This document shows, in pieces, positions 52,401 to 62,552 of a DNA stretch of 64,000 nucleotides; position 1 is the first letter of the stretch, and each line of letters begins with the position of its first letter. The notes beneath the pieces are model-generated. The model was given only the letters and a program-made list of their open reading frames with translations. It was not told the origin of the DNA and did no database searches. Source of the DNA: Vigna angularis (Eukaryota; Streptophyta; Magnoliopsida; Fabales; Fabaceae); contig NC_068972.1 of NCBI RefSeq assembly GCF_016808095.1, positions 38,967,029 to 39,031,028 of the forward strand, in the 5' to 3' direction. Both the position numbers and the translations under genes were made by a program.

Positions 52401-54178
52401 GATCAACTTTTTCCTAAGCCCTTGCACCCAAATGAACAAGAACATAATATGATATCATGTAGGAATGTCCTTTTAACATTTTCTTAAGTAAAGCTGGCAT
52501 GGATTAATGTTGATTGACTTTGTTATTATATATATGTAGTTTGTTATTTTCCTGTATGAAATGTTTGATTTTGAATGATGGAAACAACACATAGAATAAT
52601 AAAATGGGGGTAATGTTAATCATAGCAATAATACATACACTAGAGGACAGGGAACATCAAATATCACCTATTTATGCCATGGACCACCAATAACTAAATA
52701 TTAATTAAGGTAGCTATTTATAAGATTAATACAACTTCAAAAGAATAAAATTGTAAACACTTTTGAATTGCCAACCATATTATTTTGAGGTACTTTTTAA
52801 TCATTTTTTAATTATGTTTTGTAAACGACTAATTAATTTCTAATAAGTTTAACTTCGAATATATCATGACAAAATTGAGAAAAAAAAATACAAAAGTTGT
52901 GTCATGTGATTAGTTAGTTAATCAATTTTAATTATAATCAGCCAATAACTTTGGATTTTTACGATGAAGAGATCAAATTTTGATGCAGTCATACGCTTTC
53001 CACTGATTAAAAGTGGTTAGAATCATTTTCGTTATGAAACGTTGGTATCCAAAAAAATAGCTTGAGTTCTGTTTATGGTGGAAGATTGCAGAGGGTACAG
53101 AATTTTAGAGTACAATCTAATGTGTTAGTGATAAATGTTTTAATTTTTACCATAATTATCTTCAAATCATTTTAGCAGACTCTTTTTTATTAAGTTATCA
53201 CAATTTTTTTTTTAATTCAGAAGTATTGGAATCTATAAAAAAGTCGATCTTTCTGAAAAATGAAACTTGTGAAAAGGAAAAGCGTTTAAACGCGTTTCTT
53301 TGAGAAAATTTACTTGGATAAAGAAATTTAAATATTTAAATATATTAAGTTCAATTGTTTTTACTTTAGATAATTTAAATTTATTGAATTTTAATTAGTG
53401 CAGATAATATTTTAATTAACACTAAATAAAAAAATTAATATTTAAAAATACTATTAATGAATTTTTTTTATTAAAGTTAATCAAACACCATTAATATTTT
53501 TCGATTGATGTTGAATAGGATTTTCTGGGTTGATATTGATTGAAGTCATTGGTCGTTATTTTAATTCAATTGTTTTTGCTATTATCCCAATTGAAAATTC
53601 TTCCTGAATTACGAATTATATTAATTCAAATAAAGGTTTTTTCGTCATTCATTACTAATTTAACAAAACTTCTTTTGTTTGACACCTGTCCTAAATGGAG
53701 GTTTTTTCGTCATTTTATTATTTTCTGGCCAGTTGACTATTATATCCTTACCTTTATCTTTTTCTCTCATCCTATGCAGCGCTATTTTCGTATTTTTGGC
53801 ATTCCCGCTTTTTCTCCGTTTTGACGTTATGATGGACGTAATTTCCCGCTCTTCTTCTTCAAAGTTTGTTCTACTACTCCTTATTATGTGACCAGAAAAC
53901 TGAAGTTCAGGTATTCTTGAACCTAATTTGGTTTTCGTATCTTCGTTCTGAAAGAAGTTATTTTCGTTATTGCGTATCTTCTCCGTCTTCTCTTGGTATT
54001 AGCCTAAACTGTATCATCTGATTTGTTTTTCGTATATTTTTTATTTTTCTGAAAGAAGGTTTTTTCGTTTATGCTTATCTTCAAAACCGCAACAACAATG
54101 GTGAGGGGTTTGAGTTGGCTTTGTAAGAGAAGAAAACAGGGGAGAATGTATACCACTAGGCCTATTTTCTAGACAACT
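52401..54178. other. Intergenic DNA between the P450 genes
   Basis: AT-rich up to about 53530, with no gene. From 53535 to 54178 the sequence is more T- and C-rich and contains a short frame from ATG 54099 (VRGLSWLCKRRKQGRMYTTR) in a good start context that stops at the gypsy remnant. It could be a retroelement leader or LTR, or the truncated start of a gene. I cannot assign it. Confidence 0.35.
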
Positions 54179-54795
54179 TCAAAGGATCCAAAACAATGTA
54201 AACCAATGTTTATGCAATTCTACTGAATGTTGCATGTGAGGTTGCAGTTTCACCAATGCAAAATCACCAACTTGCATTTGGACATCACGCTTATTTTTAT
54301 CAGCTTGTTGCTTCATATAATTTTGGGATTTTAACAAATGTTGTTGTAATTGAATAAGCAATTGATCTCGGACACAATTTCATGTAATAATCAAACACAT
54401 AACCACCTTGTTACAATTTGAACAATTCGACCATAGGGCAATCAAAGGGATGATATTCTAAAGCTGGCGTAAGAGCCAACCAATGAGATATCCCTAATTG
54501 GAAACGTGACATTCATCGAGTTAATAGGGGAGGAAGTTTTGGTCGATGTCCTTCCATAAAGATGAGAACTGTTATGCAGAAACAAGGTTAAGGAAGCTTG
54601 AATCTGTTCCATGCAAAGATTTTTCTCCCGATAATGATGTTCAGTTGTTTCACCAATATGACGAATTTCCTCTGCGTGAACGTTCATTGTTGTTTGTAAG
54701 TCGCGCAATCTTATATTCTCAGTCATGAAAGTCAATGAAATAAACATGTGTTTTATTATTGAATCAACCAGCTGAAACGTCAATAATATTAACAA
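54179..54795 (-). pseudogene. Gypsy remnant: gag-like start next to integrase end
   Basis: On the minus strand, from 54725 downwards, a frame reads MTENIRLRDLQTT...AEEIRHIGETTEHHY..., resembling the charged, helical N-terminus of legume gypsy Gag. Within about 350 bases the sequence becomes YMKQQADKNKRDVQMQVGDFALVKLQPHMQHSV (54200-54340), a typical integrase C-terminal segment. Protease, RT, RNase H and the integrase core, some 4 kb in a complete element, are absent. It looks like an internal deletion derivative. Frame breaks occur between and after the two parts. LTRs were not located. Confidence 0.65.
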
Positions 54796-56455
54796 GATTA
54801 CAATGATCCAAATTGTTGTTACGTCTTTGTAAAGTTTCCACCACTATACCTGAGAAAAAGAAATTCCAAGATTAAGTAGAGGATAGAAGAATGTTGTCAG
54901 AAAAAAGAAAAAAAAAAGAATATTGTAGAAGAAATTAGTACAAGATATTTTTTCTATATCTTTTCCAATACGAAATCTTTTCATTTATTGTTAGTTTTCT
55001 TCTTACGTGTGTCACACCTGTCATGTGTCTTTCCTAGATCAGTTGCTCAGTTGCTGTTGCTGATGATCTTATAGTCATTACACAATGAAAGTGAAAAATA
55101 TATCAGAAGTTAAAGATTGAATATTTTACTTCCCTTATCTTCATTGCTAAAATATCGTTTTATCAATTGAAAATGGTTAGTATTTCATTATCTCAAGAAT
55201 TAATATGATAGCTTCATTTAAGAGGTAATATTAATTGCAATCAAAATCATCTTCCTGATTATACTATCTTGACTTTGACTTTTATTCATACTATACATTC
55301 AGAATTTCATACAAAACAAAATTATTCACTTCATATTTTAGGAATGACTGTGAATTCAGGTATTATCTCAAGAATTTTGTATTTAATGATTGCCACCAAC
55401 AATGTATTACAGCTTATAATTCATCATCCATTCCAAAACCTTTAGTCTGTTATGTGAATCTGGATGTTCTATGTTGCTGATTACCATCATTCTAAAAACT
55501 TAATAAAAGTAGCCTGATATTTCTAATGTATTGAAAAATTTAACTCAAAAAATATATCTTTATTTTTCTCTTAGAATTATTTTATGAAAAAACAACTAAT
55601 ATTTTTTTCCCAAAAATTATTACGTTTAGTAATATTACATTTGAAAAAAAATAAGGGAATAAAAAAATAAATATTTATTATTTATATTACACAACATAAT
55701 ATAAATATAATATACTTTTTCTCTTTCATTTGCATTTCATTTTTCTTTTCTCTCTTATTTTATACATTATTTGTTATATATTTTTCATGTCTTTTTTATA
55801 AGAACTAAATTTGAAAGTTGAGTTTATGTTTTTTACTGGGATTAATTTACAATGTCTCGTGCGTTAATTTCCTTTTACAAAAATACCTCTAATTATCGGT
55901 TTTTTCTGTGTTTAATGAATCGGTAAAACACATTAATGTGTTAGACTTTTTTATGATTTGAATAATTTTATTTTATCCTTCCATATTAATTTGTATAATT
56001 TTATTTCATGCCCTCAAATTAATAAAACCAATAGAAATTGAGGCAACAAATATATCACACATATGAAAGATTAAGTGAATTAAATATTCGAAACACAAAC
56101 ATAAAAAGATGTCTCAAGAGACCATATAAATTTAATGTTGGTAACGAAATTAATTAATTTTTCATTTTATTTTTCGTGAACATGTTAACTATAGTTTTAT
56201 AAAAGTGAGAAAAGCTTAATTAACTCTCTAAATTTTCAACTCTACACTATATTTTGAGGTGGAAAGTATCTTCTCTCAAGTAACCAATATCACGGAGGAA
56301 AAAATTACTCACACATGTCAGTTTTTGTTTTCATCAACAAACTTCCATATTTTTTTTATAATATTTGGTCTGTGTTTGTTACCTTGTCTTTTTCTACCAT
56401 CATTATACAAGACATGAAAAATTTTCCAAGGATGTTCCAAAACTTACACGCAATC
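54796..56455. other. AT-rich DNA upstream of P450 gene 2
   Basis: No gene supported. A TTATAAAAG word at about 56196, some 260 bp before the ATG, is a possible TATA box. The open frame upstream of the chosen ATG (from 56315) is not P450-like. Confidence 0.45.
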
Positions 56456-57315
56456 ATGGCGGAAACAGAAGCTCAAACCTACGTGCAACTCTTCTTCATC
56501 TGGTTACTCTCCACCATCGTGTTTCGCGCCATACTCTGGTCCATGCGCCGCCATCCCCGCCGTCCACCTGGGCCACCCTCTCTCCCGATCATCGGCCACC
56601 TCCACCTGATCTCCGCCCTCCCTCACCGGTCATTCCAGGCACTGGCCACGCGCTACGGGCCCATCATGCAGATCTTCCTGGGGTCTGTTTCGTGCGTTGT
56701 GGTTTCGTCCCCGGAACTGGCGAAAGAGTTCCTGAAAACTAACGAGAGTAGCTTCTCGAACCGTTTTGTAAGTGCGGCGGTTCACCACCTGTCGTACGGA
56801 TCTAAAGGCTTCCTCTTCGCGCGCTACGGAAGCTTCTGGAAGTTCATGAAGAAGATATGCATGTCGGAGCTTCTTGGTTCCCGCACCCTCGACCAGTTCC
56901 TCCACGTCAGGGAACAAGAGACTCGAAGGTATATAAAACTTTAGAAAAATATTATTTCACAGACCTAAATTTTGAACGTTAATTTGATACAATTTTTACT
57001 TACTTTTCTTTTTTTTTTCCTTAAAAAAATGAAAAATAATTCTTTCACACACCATTTTACATTTATTTGATATTATTTTTACTTATTCTTTTTCTCTTTT
57101 TTATTGAAAAAATGTAAAATTTTACACTTTTATGATAATTTTATCCTTATATCCAGTATTAAATGAATATAAAAGTGTGTTATGGTACCATTCCTCTAAA
57201 AACATACAAAATTTTACACTTTTATGACCATTTTACTATCATGTGTCAAATGAAAGTAAAAATGTGTCACGATACCATTTTTTAAAACTTTACCATATAT
57301 CACACTTTTGCGACT

Positions 57316-57386
<71 letters not shown>

Positions 57387-59701
57387 TTTTTTATCACTTT
57401 AAACTGAATATTTGAAATCAAAATAATCATGTTATATTTTAGAAAAGAGAAAGTCAAATAAAATAGTTTACTAGCATGAAAAATAAACAAAAATTTTCGT
57501 AGAAATTAAAGTTACTGATTCATTTATTTTAGATAGTATATAAATATATTAATATATCTAATGGTTAAATATAATTTTATTTCTTAAATTTTGTTTTAAA
57601 TTTGAAATTCTTCCATGTCTCGTATTTTCGTACCATATTATTCTCAAAAATTTAGATATAGATATATATTTCCTTAAACTCAAATATGTTAAATTTTTTA
57701 CAGATCAAACTATGTTTTAAGTTATGTTTTAAGTTAGTGTTTAAGTTGTTTAAATTATTTAACAAGTTCTAATTCAAATATCAACTTAAAACACTATTTA
57801 ACTTGTAAAAAAAATACTATATTTAAGTTTAAAAGATTACGTACAATCAATTCATTTTCAAAACTTTAAGATCAAAAAATATATAAAATTAAGACAAAAA
57901 CAAATTTTAATTTTATGTTAAAGTTTAAGAATTAGAACATATTTAAGCTTATATAATTAGAGTCTCTTATTTTAATTTAAATACTGCAAAAACTTTTTAT
58001 GTTGAATAAAATGGAATTGCTATAAACATGAGACAAAAATTAATTTTTATGTACCATTTTGCTTATTTTCTATGTAACAATAGTCTGATTTATATTTTTG
58101 TTTGATTTGAGTTAATGACGTGTTCATCTGTAGAGCAATAGTTAATTATACAAAACTATTAATGTCTCTTTTAATACTTAGAGAGAGGGGTAACTAAATA
58201 TCTATATATACACCATCGAACAACATTTATTTTGAATTAATTTTAATAAGTATATATTTGAATTAATTGTATATTTACCTGACATTCACCGTAATCACGC
58301 TGTGGCTCAGGAGTCCAAAAAGTAATCTATGAAACATAAATCAAATTCAATTAGATAGGACGGTTTGTTTCTCCTTATTATGTTTTGAAAGAAGAAGGTA
58401 AGCATATTTACATCTTTTGTATGTTTTTCCTATCTGTTTATTAAACAAAAATACTTTTCTTTCATGTACTTTTGAATTAGTAATTGTTTTGAAAATGATT
58501 TCATTTATGTTTAAACTTGTTCCAATCGAACAACCGTTCATTTTTTATATCCGACAAGGTTTCTCCGCGTGTTGCGGACGAAGGGGGAGGCGCGTGAAGC
58601 CGTGGATGTAGGCGGGGAGTTGTTGACTCTGACGAACAGTGTGATATCGAGAATGGTGTTGGGACGAACGTGGTGCGAGAGCGAGGGCGAGGTGGCGGAA
58701 GTGAGAAAGATGGTGGAGGACACGGTAGAGCTGGCGGGGAAGTTCAATGTGGGAGATTTCGTGTGGGTGTGCAGGTGGTTGGATTTGCAGAGAATGAAGA
58801 AGAGGGTTGAAGAGATTGTGGAGAAGTTTGATGGGATGATGGAGAGGGTAATAAGGGAGCATATGGAGGAGAGACAGAGAAGAAAGGAGAGAGGAGATGA
58901 AGAGGAAAAAGTTAGGGATTTGCTTCACATTCTCTTGGACATTCATGAAGATGAGAGCAGGGAGATGAAGTTAACCAGAGAGAATGTAAAGGCTTTTATC
59001 TTGGTAACTAACTCTCTTTTAACTTCACTCAAAATTATTTGTTATATATAATATATGGAGTGTTGAATTTGAGAAGTTGCATCATGCAGGACATATTGAT
59101 GGCAGGAACAGATACATCTGCTATAACAATAGAGTGGGCGCTAGCGGAGTTAATAAGAAACCCTAAGGTGATGGAGAAAGCGAGAGAAGAGATAGAATCA
59201 GTGAGAGGAAATAAGAGTGGAGTGATTGGAGAGTCAGATATTGTTAACCTTCCGTACATGCGAAGCATAGTGAAAGAAACCCTAAGGCTGCACCCGACAA
59301 CGCCGATGATTGGAAGAGAGTCATCGGAGAAGATGAAGGTTTGTGGATATGAGATTGGAGAAAAGACGTGGTTGCTTGTGAACTTGTGGTCGATGGGAAG
59401 GGACCCTAAGGTTTGGGAAGAGGCTCTTGAGTTCAGGCCAGAGAGGTTCATGGGAGAGGAGAAACAGTTTGATATAAGAGGACAGAACTTTGAACTTATG
59501 CCATTTGGGACAGGGAGAAGGGTGTGTCCTGGTGCTTCACTTGCACTTCAGGTTGTGACCTCCAACCTTGCTGCTATGGTTCAGTGCTTTGATTGGAAGG
59601 TTGAAGGGAGTGTTAGCATGGAAGAGAAACCATCCATGACCCTTCCAAGGGCACATCCTTTGTTCTGTGTCCCTGTGCCTCGATTCTCACTTTCCTTCTA
59701 G
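56456..59701 (+). CDS. Cytochrome P450, CYP93 family, CYP93A-like (gene 2)
   Basis: Three exons: 56456-56928, 58559-59003 and 59090-59701 (1530 nt, 509 aa). Features in order: anchor (about 10-28), hinge [25 protein letters not shown]-helix AGTDTS (311-316), KETLR with Glu369/Arg372, FRPERF, and heme loop [10 protein letters not shown] with Cys452. The last intron (86 bp, phase 0) sits exactly where gene 1 has its only intron. A further phase-2 intron of 1630 bp splits Arg158; its acceptor (CCGACAAG) is weak and not preceded by a good pyrimidine tract, yet joining there restores the family sequence perfectly. The text around [15 protein letters not shown], ELLGSR and HLISALPH motifs is closest to CYP93A, whose best-known soybean member hydroxylates pterocarpans. 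The substrate here is unknown. Exons 1-2 are GC-rich (CCGCC codons), unlike the introns. Confidence 0.88.
57318..57382. repeat. (TA)n microsatellite inside P450 gene 2 intron 1
   Basis: About 32 TA units. Confidence 0.97.
57563..57948. mobile_element. Putative TIR element inside P450 gene 2 intron 1
   Basis: The left end GGTTAAATATAATTTTATTTC and the complement of the right end (GCTTAAATATGTTCTAATTC) form an imperfect inverted repeat of about 28 bp. Further inward, ATGTTTTAAGTTA and TAACTTAAAACA-like words also face each other. This resembles the MULE- or hAT-like MITEs common in legumes. The flanks (TATATCTAAT and TTATATAAT) are similar, but I could not settle a clean target duplication. 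Confidence 0.5.
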
Positions 59702-59949
59702 TTTATGGGGGTTCACTATAACAATAAGACCAACTTTCACTTGAAGGTGGTCACAATTTTATCAAACCAATGTAAACTAACTATGTTTTGTTTGAGGGTA
59801 ATGAATAATATTTGTTCGTTTGTAAAACCCCAACTTAATTTTCATTTATTAAAATTATATAGGTTTCTTTAAGTTTCTCTCCATAATAACGATACATTGT
59901 ATATATTGTTGCTATATTTATCTATGCATGTTTCCAATCATATAAGCAA
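59702..59949 (+). other. 3' UTR of P450 gene 2 and short spacer
   Basis: About 250 bases separate the P450 stop from the copia LTR region. The first part is probably the 3' UTR. Nothing else is seen. Confidence 0.4.
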
Positions 59950-60125
59950 AGATTGAGTTGGGTAATTTGGAAAGTATATATTTGATTATACCATCATGGG
60001 AAAGTAGGAGCTATGATAAAGGGATTTTAGGAGTGTTTTATGGGATATACAAAATTACATTCTTGTATATATTAGGACACAATTATTGAATACAGACAAA
60101 ACATTCCAAAATATCAGTTTTGACA
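59950..60125 (+). mobile_element. Probable 5' LTR of the copia element
   Basis: The right border is firm: TTTTGACA at 60118-60125 is followed at once by the primer site. The left border is a guess at a TGAGTTGGG-like start near 59953, giving a short LTR of about 170 bp, with a TATATATT-like box near 60066. The 3' LTR is beyond the window, so the pair cannot be compared. Confidence 0.45.
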
Positions 60126-60138
60126 TGGTATCAGAGCC
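60126..60138 (+). promoter_or_regulatory. Primer binding site of the copia element
   Basis: TGGTATCAGAGCC is a perfect match to the plant initiator-Met tRNA primer site and directly follows the LTR-end CA. The gag ATG (60141) follows only two bases later, an unusually short leader. Confidence 0.9.
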
Positions 60139-60140
60139 AC

Positions 60141-61171
60141 ATGACGGAAGCCGTAAAGCCTCAGACTGATGGTTCCAAGAAACCTGCACCTCCATACGAT
60201 TTAAACTCAAATGACAACCCTGGTAACGTGATCACACAAGTGCAGTTGCGGGGAGAAAATTATGAAGAATGGGCCCGAGAAATGAAAGTTTCGTTACGTG
60301 CCCGCAGAAAATGGGGTTTTCTAGATGGAACTCATCAACAACCTCGATGGCACACTGGAAATGGAAGATTGGTGGACTGTTCAATCCATGCTTGTGTCAT
60401 GGATAATGAATACCATTGAAACTATCTTGCGTTCAACCGTGACATATGCGGAAACTGTAAAGGAGTTATGGGAGGATATTAGAGATCGTTTTTCTATTGT
60501 AAATGGTCCAAGGATCCAATAGTTGAAGGCGGAATTAGCAGATTGCAAGCAACAAGGGATGACAATGGTTTCCTGGGAAATTAAAAACACTCTAGGACTA
60601 ACTCGCAAACTATTAGCAGATTCCAAGGTGTTCATGTGGAGGATGCAAATGTGATATTCCATCTAAACTTGAAAGACGAAGAGAAGAAGAGAGGGTTCAC
60701 CAATTTTTGATGGGCTATGATGATGCAAGCTATGGTACGATGCGCTCTAACATTCTGGCTGGCGATCCTCTACCATCGTTAAATCGAGTGTACGCCATTC
60801 TAGTGCAAGAAGAAAGGGTGAAAACCATCAATAGATCGAAGGAAGAAAGAGGAGCAGTCATGGGTCTTGCGGTACAGGCAGGATATAGAGCGAAAGGGAG
60901 AGGAGACACAAAAGACAAATTGATGGTGTGCTCTTATTGTGGGAAGGTAGGACATGATGCTAAGAAGTGTTTCCAAGTCATCGGATATCCTGAATGGTGG
61001 AGTGATCGCCCACGAAACGAAGGCGGAACTAATAACAAAAATCAGCACAGAAATGGGATTTCAGCAGGACGAGGCAGAGGAGGCATGGCCCAAGCTAATG
61101 CAACACATGTTGTAGGCAATCATGTGACTAGGTGTGACCCGAACTTGGGAAATCCGAGCTGCCTGGTTTGA
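60141..61171 (+). pseudogene. Ty1/copia gag, frame-broken
   Basis: From ATG 60141 the frame reads a copia Gag start (LNSNDNPGNVITQVQLRGENYEEW). It shifts frame near 60350 to WWTVQSMLVSWIMNTI, hits TAG at about 60520 and changes frame again before 60700 (HQFLMGYDDASYGTMRSNIL). The zinc knuckle CSYCGKVGHDAKKC (about 60929-60970) is intact. A TGA and a further frame change separate this part from the protease. It lies downstream of P450 gene 2, in the same orientation. It cannot make a full Gag. Confidence 0.85.
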
Positions 61172-61200
61172 GTAACGAACAATGACAGAATCTGGTTGAG

Positions 61201-62330
61201 ATGCTGAACAACCGTAAGACATGTGAGAATGAGAAAATGATCGGTAAGCATCCCAACGACATATGGATAATAGACACTGGTGCTTCTAACAATATGACAG
61301 GGAATTTGAAGAGTTTTTCTGAAAAGAGAACAATACAAGGTTGTCCGATGGGATTGCCTGATGAAGAACAAGTTATTGCCACCAAAGAAGGGACGTTGAT
61401 TCTCGATGGTGGTCTTAAACTTGACAATGTCCTTTATGTGCCAAAATTACAATGTAGTCTTATTTCTGTGTCGCAAATGATAGACCAAACAAAATGTGTA
61501 ATGCAGTTTACACATAATCATCATGATCTTTGGCATAAACGAATGAGGCATCCTTCCTTTAAAGTTGTCCAATTGATTCCTAATGTCAATAGTAGTGGGA
61601 GAAAGTGTTTGAATAAGGTTTGTGAAATCTGTGAAGAAGCAAAGCAAACAAAAGACAAGTTTCCCTTAAGTACTTTTCGTGCAACAAGCATTTTTTATTT
61701 AATACATTGTGATTTGTGGGGTCCCTATAGAACACCTTCATCTTGTGGTGCATCCTATTTTTTAACATTAGTGCATGATTATTCTCGCGGTGTTTGGATA
61801 TACTTATTGAGAGACAATAGCGAAGTATCTCAAACAATGATAAATTTCTTTGCTCTAATTGAACGCCAATTTGAAAAGCGTGTTAAAGTGGTCAGAAGTG
61901 ATAATGGAATTGAATTCACTTGTTTAAAAAGATATTTCATTGATCATGGGATTATTCATCAAAAATCATGTGTGGGCACACCGCAACAGAATGGAAGAGT
62001 AGGGCAAAAATATGGACATATTTTGAATATAGCAAGGGCGCTACGATTTTAAGGGAAACTTTCGATCCAGTTTTGGGGTGAATGTATTCTGACCGCTGGG
62101 TACCTGATTAATCTGACTCCATCCCTCACTCTTGGTGGTAAAACACCATATGCACTTATCCATGGAAAATCTCCTTCCTATGACCACTTAAGAGTGTTTG
62201 GCTCACTATGCTACACACACAATCAAGACAGAAAAGGAGATAAATTTGATAGTAAAAGTCATAATTGTATTTGTTGGCTACCCTTATGGACAAAAGGGAT
62301 GAAAATTATTCGACTTAGAGAAAGAGGTAT
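61201..62330 (+). pseudogene. Ty1/copia protease and integrase, mutated
   Basis: The frame gives the protease motif IIDTGASNNMTG (about 61267-61300), the pre-integrase HDLWHKRMRHPS...CEICEEAKQTK, and the integrase core: HCDLWGP, RSDNGIEF and the region PQQNGRVGQK. The residue expected to be the catalytic Glu of the D,D,E triad is Gly here (GGG, 62002-62004). TAA at 62050 ends the frame after RALRF. It continues in register to about 62265, where a frameshift moves it to the frame of FVETKFLFEEAS. Confidence 0.88.
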
Positions 62331-62552
62331 TCTTTGTTTCCCGATATGTCAAATTTGTTGAAACAAAATTCCTTTTTGAAGAAGCAAGCATCACATATCC
62401 TCTTACTCAAGTGTCCATCAACCCTCCTTTCCCGGGAGAAGAATATCTTGTACATGACGACACAAATATTGATGTCAGGGGGTACTAGCGAAGCGCATGA
62501 TGAAACCCAACGCCTTGAACCTATTCTATAAACACAGAACTGCACAAATGCA

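Noticed and set aside
54099..54170. First exon of a truncated gene (MVRGLSWL...)
   Set aside because: The start context is good, but only 24 codons exist and no downstream exon or family could be identified.
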